Shown piece by piece: positions 1 through 12,272 of a stretch of DNA of 64,000 bases. The stretch lies in NCBI GenBank assembly GCA_963978895.1, contig OZ022242.1, forward strand, positions 33,756,673 to 33,820,672, given 5' to 3'. A program made the translations under genes and the position numbers. Each line of letters starts with the position of its first letter. Position 1 is the first letter of the stretch. A model generated the notes under the pieces. It ran no database searches, was not told where the DNA came from, and saw only the letters and a program-made list of their open reading frames with translations. The stretch comes from Erpobdella octoculata. Taxonomy: Eukaryota > Annelida > Clitellata > Hirudinida > Erpobdellidae.

Positions 1-208
1 TGAAATGAAGAAAAGAATTGATAGAAGTTAGTACAAGAAAAAAGTGAGAGAGATAATGAAATAAAATGATAGGGCGAAGAGTGAAAGAGAGAGAGAGAGA
101 GAGAAGAGAGAGAATTAACACAACAGGATGGGAAGGAAATTATGAGGAGCAGTGGAGCGTAACGGTAGAATTATGCCACGTCAGCGTCAACACAGCGAGA
201 TATTAGCA

Positions 209-456
209 AAGTAGTATAGCTAACCAACAAAGTAGTATAGCTAACCATCAAAATAGTATAGCTAACCAACAAAGTAGTATAGCTAACCAACAAAGTAGTA
301 TAGCTAACCATCAAAATAGTATAGTTAACCAACAAAGTAGTATAGCTAACCATCAAAATAGTATAGCTAACCAACAAAGTAGTATAGCTAACCATCAAAA
401 TAGTAGCTAACCATCAAAATAGTATAGCTAACCATCAAAATAGTAGCTAAACATCA
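209..456. repeat. Minisatellite, about 21-nt unit
   Basis: About twelve copies of AGTATAGCTAACCAACAAAGT and its CATCAAAAT variant. The periodic reading frame seen on the minus strand (VSYTTLL repeats) is an artefact of the repeat. Confidence 0.93.
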
Positions 457-1992
457 GGAAAGATTGTTTATGGTCACCTGCTCATCACTTTTTTTTCCTA
501 CCTTTAATAATAATAAGTGTCTCAGTAGCATTCACAAATCGTATCACCTCGCTCATCCCCCCCTCCCTTACCGAAAAATCCCAACCCAACCCCCCACACT
601 TAACCTCCCAATCGAACCCCCTTTTCACTCAACGATTGATCCGACCAATCAAGGATTTATTTTCACATAATTTTCACCGCTAAAAATATTGAAGAAAAAA
701 TCGAGGTTTGGAAATCTTTTGCGCCGAGATTTATTGGCCATGGCAGCATCAATAGATTTATTTTTGGAAAACGATTTCTCAACGCCAACAGATGTAAAGT
801 AACGAAAGAAAAGTTCAGTTCAGCCAGTTTTCTTAAGTCTGGTCTGGTGGTTAGTCAAAAGTGCCACATCAAAAAACCCGGATGACTTTGATGGTCGTAT
901 TTTATAAATTTAACATTTTTTATTTACGGGGAAATAAACCCACCCATGTACATACCCGTGTGTAGCCCTTATTTTACTAAAGAAGAGGGTGAAAAACCAC
1001 CCTTAACCCTATATACCCCATACTCTTCCAGAGAAGCAGTTTTGAAGGCATGAAAATATTACAGGGCATGTTAAAAAGAATGTTTACAATCTATAGAAAT
1101 ACTTCCTTGTAGTTACAAATACAACCAGCCCTGTTTAACTGTTTATAGATCTTCGTCCTTCTATTGCTAATGATAACAATGAAATGCACATTGTAGAGAC
1201 TTGATTAATCAGTACCGCGCTAATGAGGCAATTAAAGTGGACAAACTTTGCACGGATTGGATTAGCTTATTCATGCATGCAAACAAGTACACTAATATAT
1301 ATATATATATATATATTATAATCAGTAATGGTTAATTATTAACATGAATATTAATGACGCTAGAGAAGTTGAGAGAGAGCGGGAGATAAGAAACTGCGTG
1401 GGAGGGGAGGGGGGATTGAAGGGGCAAACCGGATACATTATAATGTCACAGAGTTGAATACAGATTTTTTTTCATTATTTATAATTCATAGTCTGTTACA
1501 CTGAAGGTTTCAGGACTTTGAATACAGAGAGTGCTATAAATCATTCATCATCATCACAACTTATCATCTTCATCATCATCACCTCCACCATTTTTGGATC
1601 AAATTACACAACCACAAGCTGGTTTAATCGTTAAATGAAATGCCATTAGTGTTTTCAAAAGATTTACCCCTGTGATATATGGACCTTATTCAACCCCAGC
1701 ATCTCAATGGTAATTGAGATATTCGGTCTTATTCTTGACGATAATAGAGGTCCTGTATAGAACGAAAGGGATAATAACGCTAAACAAAACGAAACTATTC
1801 AACCAGTCTGAGTTGTTTTCTTTTCAAACCTAAAAATAACACAACATCAAGAAAGAAATATCTACTCTAACCGGCCCTGGTTAGATCAAATTAGTACTCA
1901 CTGTTTTATGAGTGAACAAATAGATGGAAAACTGATTCATAACAACATAGCAGATGCTCCAACATAAATACACACACCTGGAAAGAAGGAGA

Positions 1993-2317
<325 letters not shown>

Positions 2318-2922
2318 AAAGACAGAGAAAGAGAGAATGAGATAGAGAGCAGGTGCTGCCTTGGCAACAAAATAAACAAAATAAAAACTTGAAGAGCAGC
2401 TATGATCAAACCACAGAGTCTTTCAAGTACTAGCACAAGTGAGTGGACAGACAGGTAGACGGATAAAAAGGTGAGCAAGGAGTGTGGGAGGAGTGGGTGG
2501 GTGTTTAGGCGAAAAAGGTCAAAAGATCAAAATTATGGTCAGCTGTTGATAAGAGATTAATATTTCAAATGGTCGGAAAAGATATTAAAAAATACTTATA
2601 AAAAATTTTTTTAACAACAAGCAGATAATTAAATAATATATTATTAAAATAGAATTTTCAACAATAATTTATATAAATATATTATAAACAATTACTGCTT
2701 GAAAATAAACTACTACTAATATATATTTCATTAGAAATGCAACCAATAAAACTGCAAGGTTATAGCAAAGTACAGCAACTGGGAGATACAAATAACTCAA
2801 AAATAAGCTTAATTATGATGACATGAAAAACAATATTTCAATTAAACTAATGTTCTAGATGGGACTTTTCCCTACTTTTCCATATTTTTACCTTTAGAAA
2901 AATCATCCTTAAAAATACTAAC

Positions 2923-3005
2923 GGCAACATGATGCGGCACAACTTCCCACATTTTGCCAATCTTTCCGCTAGCTGCGATATCGATGAAGTCGTAGAAAAA
3001 ATATC
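2923..3005 (-). CDS. TLCD-like exon 3 (last one resolved)
   Basis: Acceptor TTTTCCAG; encodes YFFYDFIDIAASGKIGKMWE then VVPHHVA. The 3' end is uncertain: a GTTAGT donor gives 2923, while a better-looking donor (AAAG/GTAAAA) would extend the exon to 2892 but adds charged residues unlike the family. Confidence 0.65.
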
Positions 3006-4057
3006 CTGGAAAATTAATTATTTTAAGTTTTAAAGTTAATTTAATAATTCCTTAAAAAACAATTTAAACAGCACAAATATTAAATATAAATAAGAGTCAA
3101 TCTTTATTTGCATAATATATACAGCTCAACTTCAATCAGCGGCAATGATTCTTAAAATAAATATTTTCAGAATTATAAAAAACAATAATAACATGATAAA
3201 TGTATTATTTCAATTTTAGAAGTAAAACCAACCTGTTGAAAAGGCAACTAGCGCATATATGTACACGTTGTTGAAGGCAATAAGGTCTGTTGTCAACTCA
3301 GGATAGTAGTAAAAACTTTAACAAAAAAAAATTGATTTGATTAAATTTAAAACAAAATGAACAGTTACCACAAGAATAAAATTGTAAAAAATTATACAAA
3401 CAGAATATGCTAAGAATCTGAGAAATTAAAAATGCTTAACAGATTCTCTTGATAGAACATATTAAAAATTAAACCTAAATAAATAATAAATCATAGTCAC
3501 ATTGTGAATACATAATAGAACAAGAGAAAAATTAACTAAAATAACTACATAAACCATTATCATCATAATAATGCATACAATAAAATTATTCAATTAATTA
3601 GGACTTAACTAAAAATATTTAAGACAATTAAATTAAATTATTAAAGTTTAATTTAATTTGTCTTAAATATTTACTCATGCCCTTATTGAATATTTAAGTG
3701 AATATTTTTTTATTTAGTCAAGTCCTAATTTAGTATTTAAATGTAATTATTGAACTAAAACTAAAATGCTAATAAAAACTATGGAATTAACAAGTTTAAA
3801 CTTTAAACAACAGAATAAATATAAATACCATACCTTGAGAGATCCCATGTACCAACTATTAAAGCATGAATCCACGAAATGAATAAGTTTCTCCATTTCC
3901 AGGTCTCGTCATATTCGCCTGTGGAAGCCGGCGACAAGCGTTTGACGTAAAAATTTAAAATTGCAAAAAATATTAGTGATAAAACTATTATTGAAAGACC
4001 ATAAACGAATGGAATGGGTGGCAGATGGTCATAATTCTCTATTACTTTAACAGACAT
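2923..4057 (-). CDS. TLCD1/TLCD2-like TLC-domain membrane protein, 5' three exons (partial)
   Basis: Partial multi-exon gene, exons 4057-3834, 3315-3233 and 3005-2923 (minus strand). The joined frame opens with ATG at 4057, followed by a hydrophobic first helix (about residues 17-40), then WKWRNLFISWIHALIVGTW, the conserved start of the TLC domain in the TLCD1/TLCD2 branch. It continues through SFYYYPEL, ALVAFSTGYFFYDFIDIA and EVVPHHVA; the HH pair is the family's histidine motif. The two introns are phase 2 and phase 1, all with GT/AG ends. Known TLCD1/2 proteins are plasma-membrane multi-pass proteins that affect phospholipid composition and membrane fluidity; that role is carried over by homology only. 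About the last 100-150 residues expected for the family are missing: no matching exon is evident between here and the left edge. It is transcribed divergently from the FCHSD-like gene 5 kb away. Confidence 0.8.
3233..3315 (-). CDS. TLCD-like exon 2
   Basis: 83 bases between acceptor TTAAAG and donor ACAG/GTTGG. It encodes SFYYYPELTTDLIAFNNVY and ALVAFSTG, typical of the second TLC helix region. Confidence 0.8.
3834..4057 (-). CDS. TLCD-like exon 1 (start codon)
   Basis: 224 bases: ATG at 4057, first transmembrane helix, then the WKWRNL block. The donor reads CAAG/GTATGG. It ends in phase 2. The ATG follows a T-rich stretch and is the first in frame. Confidence 0.8.
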
Positions 4058-4539
4058 TTTTTTACAAATTTATAAGAATTATTAATAACACGATTGTAAG
4101 AGACGTGCGCTTGGCTTCTTAAATGTGCCAGACCGGAGCACAACGCCGTTCGCTTCACAACAACAATACAGCAACCGCTTAGAGAATAATGGAGTGTGCG
4201 CTAGTGAAGAAAAAATAAACTTTTTATTAAATTACATTAAAACTAAAGACTTTGAAAATGCTTGTTTACAATATAAAAAAAATTTAATTTTCTGCCATTA
4301 TTAACTATATCTTTAAATAAATTAACAAGATTGTTTTTTACCATTTTCTCCCCCCCTTGTCACAATCTGCCACAAATCTCATGCCCCACCTAAAGTACGT
4401 CACACCTTCGAACAAAAAAAACTGTTAAAAAATTTAGTTTCAAACACGCTAATTAAACTGTATTAAATTTAAACTTTAAAAAACTATCACATCCACGGGA
4501 TGCATTCCCCACCAGAGTATCAATTACATTTTTTTCTGC

Positions 4540-4790
4540 TAAAATACCCGGTTTTGGAAAATGACTGTGGTCGAAAGTAAAATTATTGAAAAATATCTAC
4601 AACTACTCCCCTCACCCGGTTATCAGCTCTTTGGGAAGAAAAAGTGAAAGTTTTTGAAAGTTTTTTGGAAAAATACTTATGACTACCCCTCATCCGGTCA
4701 TCAGCTTTTTTGGGGAAGTGTGAAAAATTTTGGAAGTGCACCCCCCGTCCCCCTCTCCATGAATTTCTGGATCCGCCAATGGGCAGTATA
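4540..4790. repeat. Dispersed repeat fragment (CCGGTCATCAGC family)
   Basis: Contains two partial units of the phrase GGAAAAATACTTATGACTAC followed by CCGGTCATCAGCTTTTTT. Related copies lie at about 15.9, 36.8, 44.3 and 46.8 kb, so this is an interspersed family. Its transposon class is unknown. Confidence 0.6.
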
Positions 4791-4805
4791 TCTCTATGTA
4801 AAAAA

Positions 4806-4985
4806 TAAAACACTAATAAAATAGCAAAAAATGAAACACTAATAAAATAGCAAAAAATGAAACACTAATAAAATAGCAAAAAACGAAACACTAATAAAAT
4901 AGCAAAAAATGAAACACTAATAAAATAGCAAAAAACGAAACACTAATAAAATGGCAAAAAATGAAACACTAATAAAATAGCAAAC
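4806..4985. repeat. 26-nt minisatellite, about 7 copies
   Basis: Unit reads GAAACACTAATAAAATAGC preceded by a run of A with TG or CG. Copies are nearly identical. Confidence 0.93.
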
Positions 4986-5139
4986 AAGTAAATTAAAAAC
5001 GAATTTTTAAAACCAATGCTCTTATATGTAATTAAAACACAAATTTTGCAATCAATTTTTTCTTATATTACTCTTTTATTTTATGTTAAAGTCGAAATAT
5101 CTTAATTATATCGACATATCGAAATTAATTAAAATTATC

Positions 5140-5300
5140 TAAATTAATTGACTTATTGTAAAACTAATAATTGAATATTGCATTGTCTTCTATTTTAAGC
5201 ATGTATGCACAATTTGAAAAAATCTATCATCAGGAAGTGACTCAAAAATTGATTGCAAGATTTGAAACAGACAGAGAAACAAACAGACAGACAGAGAAAC
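5140..5300. repeat. Local segmental duplication, copy 1
   Basis: Starts near CTAAATTAATTGACTTATTG and runs through TGCATTGTCTTCTATTTTAA to an ACAGACAGAGAA stretch. About 90% matched by 5767-5970. Confidence 0.85.
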
Positions 5301-5656
5301 AGAGACGACGAGTTAATAAAAACATTGGTAATAATAATAAAAATATCATCAAAAAGCATAAAATTTAAATATCTCAACTATTTTCATGAAAATTTCGTAC
5401 ACGCTTGAGAATCGCGGTCAGTGAGTGTGGTTCGTGTTAACTTGGTAAAATAGTCTGCCAGTCTATGTTTGTCAACGAGTGGAACAAACTAAAAGAAGAT
5501 GTTGCAAATGCTCAGACTTTAAATGAATTCAAATCGAAACTTTCGTTATGTAACTTTTAGTTTTTAAAAAAGTAGTGAATATTATACAGTCATTTTTGAT
5601 TCCTTATTCACTATAATAAAGTTATGTTATGTTATGTTAGTCGGTTAGCGTTTTGT

Positions 5657-5765
5657 GGTCAAGAAAACCCTCAAGAAAACCCTCAAGAAAACCCTCAAGA
5701 AAACCCTCAAGAAAACCCTCAAGAAAACCCTCAAGAAACCCCTCGATAAAATCCTCAAGAAAAGT
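5657..5765. repeat. 12-nt tandem array
   Basis: About nine copies of AAGAAAACCCTC lying directly before the second duplication copy. Confidence 0.93.
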
Positions 5766-5766
5766 A

Positions 5767-5970
5767 ACTAAATTAATTGACTTATTGTAAAACTAATAAT
5801 TGAATACTGCATTGTCTTCTATCTTGAGCATGTATGCAAAATTTGAAAAAAATCTACCATCAGGAAGTGACTCAAAAATTGATTGCAAGATTTGAAACAG
5901 ACAGAGAAACAGACAGAGAAACAGACAGAGAAACAGACAGAGAAACAGACAGAGAAACAGACAGAGAAAC
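5767..5970. repeat. Local segmental duplication, copy 2, with 12-nt expansion
   Basis: Direct copy of 5140-5300. The ACAGACAGAGAA motif is expanded here to about six units, giving the periodic LFLC reading frame on minus. Confidence 0.85.
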
Positions 5971-6232
5971 AGAGCCGACGAGTTAATAAAAGCATTGGTA
6001 AAAATGTGTGATGTCACACTCTATCGTACCCCCTCCCTTCCTTCCTGTCACAAATTGTAACACTTTCTTTCTTAAACCCCCTCCTCCACCCTTGAGCGTG
6101 GCATACTTTATGGTCTATGGATGGTCCCTTAGGTTCGTCATGCCAGATTTTCGTTTTGGAACAATAGAGAAACTTTTATTGTAAGTGTTACTACTATGTA
6201 ATTTGCAAACCACGTAGGCTACTTTAAAAACA

Positions 6233-7796
6233 AGTAAAGGAAAAAAGAGTTTTTCAACACAAACTTTGATTTCAAATACACTCGATTTAGAAATAAGAAA
6301 GATGTTCAAATTAAGTTTTTTTTAATTGAATCATGTATATTGTCATCCATTATGACTGAAAGTTTCGGCTTCTTAGCTAGTCAAAAAGCTGGTTAAATTT
6401 TACATGCAAGATTTGCGTACAGAGAAAGACACACGTACACAAACACACACACACACACACATACATACACACACACACACATACAAACAGAGATTTTAAC
6501 CTAAATAAAAGTTTGTAAAAATAACAATTTAAAGTGTATCCACCTATGCTCAACTCTCAACTCAGTTGCGTTGCGAAGGGGAATAAAATGTGCCGGTGCC
6601 AGACCTTTTTCTGGGCCCTTTTTAAATCTGAAGTTAAGTTCTTGAAACCCTCTTTTCATTTTTCACTAACAAAAACTGATGACCGTGGGAGGTCAAAACC
6701 TTTTTCCAAAGTTTTTTTTAGTAAACAACTTCACAACTTCAATTTATTTACTTAATTTCATCGTTATACTGCTCGCAGGGCCCCTAAACTTTCATGGGCT
6801 CCGGCGCGGCGCACCGTTGCATGACCCCTCTCGTAGGGCCTGGCGTTGCGAGAATTTTTAGCATGCAGGGACAAGGACAAGGTATCAAAAATGCGTTCCT
6901 AGAAATTCCCACCTGTAAGCCTTTAAAAAAATAACTGAAAACGGAGGAAAGGGTAGTTAAGTTGTAGTTCTTTTTCCAAAAAATTTCCAAAACCTGATGA
7001 AGCTTTACCACGAAGATGTTGAGCATAATCCGTACAAGATGTTAAGTGCACTGCTTGACCTGATTTGCGCTGCTTTAAAGGATAGACATATAAGTTGTTG
7101 AGCAAAGCAAAATATACAAAATACTTCTTGGTCCCTGATATTGCGACACCCTCTCCGCCTTTCACCCGTCAACTTCTTTTTCCTGCCCCATCTACTCCTA
7201 TCTGGCTCAACTACAGTCTGATGAAAAACCAAATAATTTGTGACGTTGAAGCTGATTATGACAATCAATTGAGCTGAAAGCTGTCAGCATATAGAAAAAG
7301 TTGATTAAAGTGAATTTTCCTTAATTTAATAATTCGCGCTATAGAAGTCAACAAAAGCTCGGGGCCACCTTGCTACCTGGATCATGAAACTGTTCAGAGT
7401 GCCTTGGTTATCTTTTTTCGACCACAGTGTGCTATTTTGAAGCGATCTTTACAACTTTCTTTAGTTTCCGTGATGGACTATACCTGACCCCCTGTCACTG
7501 CACAGTCCCCGTTGCTAATACTCATCCCATGCAATAATTTCTGTTTCTCATTGTTTCAAATTTAGATTTACTGGAAAACACACGAAAACTGCGATGGATA
7601 CTCAAATCTTGAAAGTAAAATTTAACCAGCTTTTTGACTAGCTAGGAAGCTGAAACTTTCAGCATAGCTTTATGTTGGATGACAATACATGATTCATTTA
7701 AAAAAAAATTATTTGAACGTCTCTCGTATTTCTAAATCAAGTGTATTTGAAATCAAAATTTGTGTTAAAAACTCGTTTTTTCTTTACTTGTTTCAA
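6233..7796. mobile_element. Unclassified 1.57-kb inverted-repeat element
   Basis: The left arm (6233-6416) and right arm (7602-7796) are inverted copies, sharing GTATTTGAAATCAAA, CAGCTTTTTGACTAGCTA and GATGACAATA blocks over about 190 bases. The interior (6520-7550) has short frames only and no recognisable transposase. A solo copy of the left arm with its CA-rich inner flank occurs at about 46496-46760. It may be a non-autonomous element, or two opposed insertions of one 260-bp repeat. Confidence 0.6.
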
Positions 7797-9091
7797 CTTA
7801 TTGCAAGTGAATGCAAAATGTCAAAGTACAAAATCACCCACAAAACAATTTAGGCTACTTTCCTCGACCCCTGCTTCGCACGGAGCTTTTAAAATTTGAG
7901 AATGTTGGCAAAAATTAAGACAATACATTAACAACAAATTTGTCAGTTTTATGTTTATGTGGAGAAAACTGAATTTTAGTTTCTAAATTGAACAATTTTT
8001 CCATTGATCTCAGTCAGGTTACTAAACTATACTGAAGTGAAGAATCGTCTGTGCAAAAGTTGCCCGTTGAGATGGTCGTAGAGAATAATGTGTAAGTTGT
8101 GTAACGAATCTCTAGGAACAACCACCAAACCTAATTATTATATTTATTAGGCATTTATGGCTGTTCACTGTTCAGAGCGGTGGAATTGTTAAATATAACA
8201 AAAGAGATTATAGGATAGCGAGAGTCGAAATTAATACTTAGTCAGCATTGCGGGAGGCTTAATAAAGTTTGGATATTGCATTGCATGGTGTTGCATAATT
8301 TTTTGTCGAGATTTTTTTTCAAATATATATGATTGAAATTGTTAAAAAAAATTAACGAATTCTGAAAAAATACTAAAATTTCAGAGTAACATATAAACCT
8401 GCTCTTTCGTTGCGATCAGAATAGTTTAATTGAAAAAGTCACAAAAAAGTAAATTTAAATTATTTAATGCAGAATAAATTTTTATGTAAAAAACGACTTT
8501 TTATTAATGTTGAAATACGAAATCTCAAGTGTTTGATCAATTTTGCCAGCCGCACAGGTGAACCGATTTCATTTTTTGTAAACAGGCATCAAAGGTTGTG
8601 AATCCCATTTTGGCTCGGAATTTTTTTTCTTCCTTTAAATTGTTTTTCTTGTAAATGAAAAGTTGAAATAGTTTTTTGTTGTAGTTATTGTTTAATTTAA
8701 TGGCAGACACTCGAAAATGATTTTAGCCTCGAAAATTTCACAGAATCAAGGTCCTGATAAAAAAGTAGGTGTAGTAAGTAAAGTAGTGTTTGTAGTCAAG
8801 CAAGTGTAGTGTGTATTGTTGTGACTGTATTAATTAATTTTAGTTACTGTAGTTGAATATTTAAGACATCATCGGCTACTTATTGTCGAGGAACTGTTTT
8901 GGATAAGTCATGTTTTATTTAACAGTTCAACAGTAGTTTAAATAAATTCTCCAAACCAAAGTAATTGCAGTGGCGATGCTTTCTTCATGATCATCTTTTA
9001 GTTATGTTTTTTGCATCACAGTTTTAGCAAGTTTTACAATTTGATTATTATTGTTTATCGGCCTATGTCGTTAACATTTGATCATTCACAG

Positions 9092-9180
9092 CAATTTTCT
9101 CTCAAATACATTCACAACGACCAGTGCAGCCGCCTGCAACAGAGATACCAGAATGAAGCTCAGTTGTTTGAAGATTTGCG
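9092..9180 (+). CDS. nwk: FCHSD-like exon, F-BAR helix 1
   Basis: Encodes QFSLKYIHNDQCSRLQQRYQ and then NEAQLFEDLR, the start of the F-BAR first helix. Acceptor ATTCACAG, donor GCG/GTGAGG, ends in phase 2. Confidence 0.88.
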
Positions 9181-12100
9181 GTGAGGCTTGGGCAATCAGT
9201 TTTATAAAAGAAATTATTAATAAAAATCATATTTATTTAAAATTTGATTTACTGAGCAATAATTAAATTATTAAAAAGCTTATCAGTTTCATAAACAAAA
9301 ATTAATAGTAAAAATCATATTTATTTAAAATTTGATTTACCAAGCAATAATTAAATTATTAAAAAGCTTAATGTTTATACATGTCTTAAAAATTGTTTTT
9401 TTTTTAAATTGTAGACTTTTTATGAAGCAGAGGTGCTTGATTGAAAAAGCCTATGGACAGGTAATCATCATCTTATGTTTCACTTACTTCGGACACTATT
9501 TTAATGTTTTGTGTATATATATATAGTTTTGTGTCACAAAATGCACATTCCCAGTCACATGCACATCTCTGGTTGGTGTGGTTCCACGACAAAACGTTCA
9601 CAGACAAAATGTTCAACGACAAAATGTTCCCGACAAAACGTTCACGACAAAACGTTCACGAAAAATGTTCACGCACAAAATGTTCACAGACAAAATGTTC
9701 ACAGACAAAATGCTCACAGACAAAATGTTCAACGACAAAACGTTCACGACACAACGTTCACGACAAAATGTTCACACTGAAAAATAAAAATTTTGTTTTA
9801 TTATGTCAAGATCGCTTGCAAACTAATTATTAAGTCATTTTTTGTGATGTGTCTATTCACCATTTTATTTACCTAAGCAAAGTATATGTGCATGACAGCA
9901 TGAAACTAATATACGTATTGGCAACATCAAATGATCTTCAATTAATAAATAATTGTAGCCTATGGAGATATAGCTATTTGGCTTTTTTCTTTTTCATCCA
10001 TATTTTGATCCTTTTTATCATCGTTCCATTTATTAACTAGTTAATGCCGGTTAATTTGCTTTTGGATACCCTAACTTTTTAGTTTTTAATTGCTAGAGAC
10101 TGGAGATGTATTTTCAATTCTAGTTGAAAAACGCAAGTAGCTGCATGCTGCTTTACCCAAGTCACCGTTACGTTAATTAGCTAATTAAAGGAGGCTATAT
10201 TGCTCCTGGAAGCCGATAACTTCTTAATCGCTAGGCTACAACGATCAAGGCTTCTTTCTGACGTTCACTTAATTAAAATTGAAACATCAAATGAATCTCA
10301 ATTAATAACTAATTGCATTTCTTTTTCTATTTAATAAGAGTTAATAAAGATTTCATATTTTGACCCTTTTATCATCGTTCCATTTATTAACTAGTTAATG
10401 CGGGTTGGTTAATTTTCTCTTGGATATCCTTAACTTTTTAATCTTTAGAATACAGCCATCAAACCTTATTTACGTCGTTTGCTTAATTGAAATTGAAAAT
10501 TCAAACGATCTCAAATTAGTAACCAATTGTATTTTCATATTATAGCTATCTCATTTCATCTGTTTTTTCCTTCTTGCTGAAACAGTTTACAGTCCTCCGA
10601 TCCATACTCATCTGGTTGCCGTTTGAGTTAGGGGTATCAAAGAGGAAATTAACATTGCATTTACTATTGTTAAGGTTTTATTTGCACTCATTTTGTGAAA
10701 CACAAAATATTTTATCATTTAAAACTAAACTAAATTTAAAAGTTGCAATCGTGAACATTTTGTCGTGAACGTTGTGTCGTGAACGTTTTGTCGTGAACAT
10801 TTTGTCGTTGAACATTTTGACTGAACATTTTGTCTGTGAACATTTTGTCTGTGAACATTTTGTCGTGAACATTTTGTCGTGAACGTTGTGTCGTGAACGT
10901 TTTGTCGTGAACATTTTGTCGTTGAACATTTTGTCTGTGAACATTTTGTCTGTGAACATTTTGTCTGTGAACATTTTGTCGTGAACATTTTGTCGTGAAC
11001 GTTGTGTCGTGAACGTTTTGTCGGGAACATTTTGTCGTTGAACATTTTGTCTGTGAACGTTTTGTCGTGACACCGGTTGGTGTTGAGCAGACAGCTTATG
11101 GCAAAACAAAAACACTGTTTGCAAAGGAATTCTTTTGTGCAGATATCACTGCATGGAATCATCTGCCGATTTCTTTTTGAGATTTTTGTCAAACTATTTT
11201 AATTTCTAAGTTACTTGAAAATTCATTTCAAGTTTTACACTTTCATTGCTGTGTTATAAAAAGAATAATTTCCGTTTCCTAATGTGAAGCAATAAATTCT
11301 AAGCATTTTTGTGATGTATCTCATTAGTAATCATTAAAATAATGATAATCATTCATGACTAATTAAATACTCGAAATTTTATTTTTTGCAGATTTGTACT
11401 ATTATTATTTTTAATTTCAGTCTCTGGTAAAGCTGTCGCAGAATTACCTGGCCAAACTTTCACAGTCCCTCCTCTCCAAGCGCCACAAGAAACCCAGCGG
11501 CCAAAGCGAAGAGTAAGTTAGCATGGATTTTAAGTTGCAGCATTTATGATATAAACAGATTATTGTTTAATCTACTTATTTCATTGAATTATACATATAT
11601 TTGATTCAGTTTATTTGATCTAATCATTTTATTTAGTTGTTTAATTCAATTTAACTGGTTGATTTAATTTAATGTAATTATCTCATTTAATATTATTTCT
11701 TCACGAGTTTAAATAACTATTTCTAACATATCAAACTTTTATCTACTTTGTATAATTATGTATTTGTATGACACATTAAAACAAGTTTTATTATACAAGT
11801 AGGATGCATTTTTTTCTTCGTATGACAAACGGTTGTTGACTTTTTTTGCTTTTGATGTGTGTTTCTGTTTGTTCGTTTTTTTTTTTGGCGCCCTTGTCTG
11901 GTGCTCTGAGAAATTTTTCTTTTTAGAGAGCACGTTAAATAAATATAATAATAAATAATAATAATAATAAATAATAAGATGGTAAATTGTGTCTATTTTA
12001 ATTTCGGTTATAGTTTCTTACCCGTCTTACTGAGCAGGCCCGGTAGTCTAGCAAATTAACTATCTTACTATTATTAAATATATTTATACTTTAAGTACGA

Positions 12101-12200
12101 TCTATTTATTGGGTTTATTTAATGATTTAACTAAAATCTATTTTATATTATTATTGTTCTATTATTGAAACTACTTAAAAATTATTATTATTATTATTAA

Positions 12201-12272
<72 letters not shown>

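Larger units (their letters stand above)
4058..9091. other. Intergenic region between the TLCD-like and FCHSD-like genes
   Basis: 5 kb between two divergently oriented genes, so both promoters and the FCHSD initiating exon should lie here; I could not identify the latter. Contents: dispersed-repeat fragment 4540-4790, tandem array 4806-4985, a duplicated segment, a 12-nt array and a 1.57-kb inverted-repeat element. From 7800 to 9091 I see only AT-rich unique sequence. Confidence 0.6.

Noticed and set aside
2680..2778. Hydrophobic minus-strand frame after CTCCCAG as TLCD-like exon 4
   Set aside because: One frame reads AVLCYNLAVLLVAFLMKY, attractive after HHVAV, but it is out of phase with both plausible exon 3 donors and soon hits stops in AT-rich DNA.
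8068..8090. ATG followed shortly by a perfect GTAAGT as FCHSD first exon
   Set aside because: The implied phase (2) does not match the phase-0 start of the exon at 9092, and the peptide does not resemble known FCHSD N termini.
9504..9833. Overlapping frames with TKCSQTKCSQ or NVHRQNVH repeats
   Set aside because: Products of the 14-15-nt foldback-arm repeat, mirrored at 10678-11192 on the other strand; not genes.
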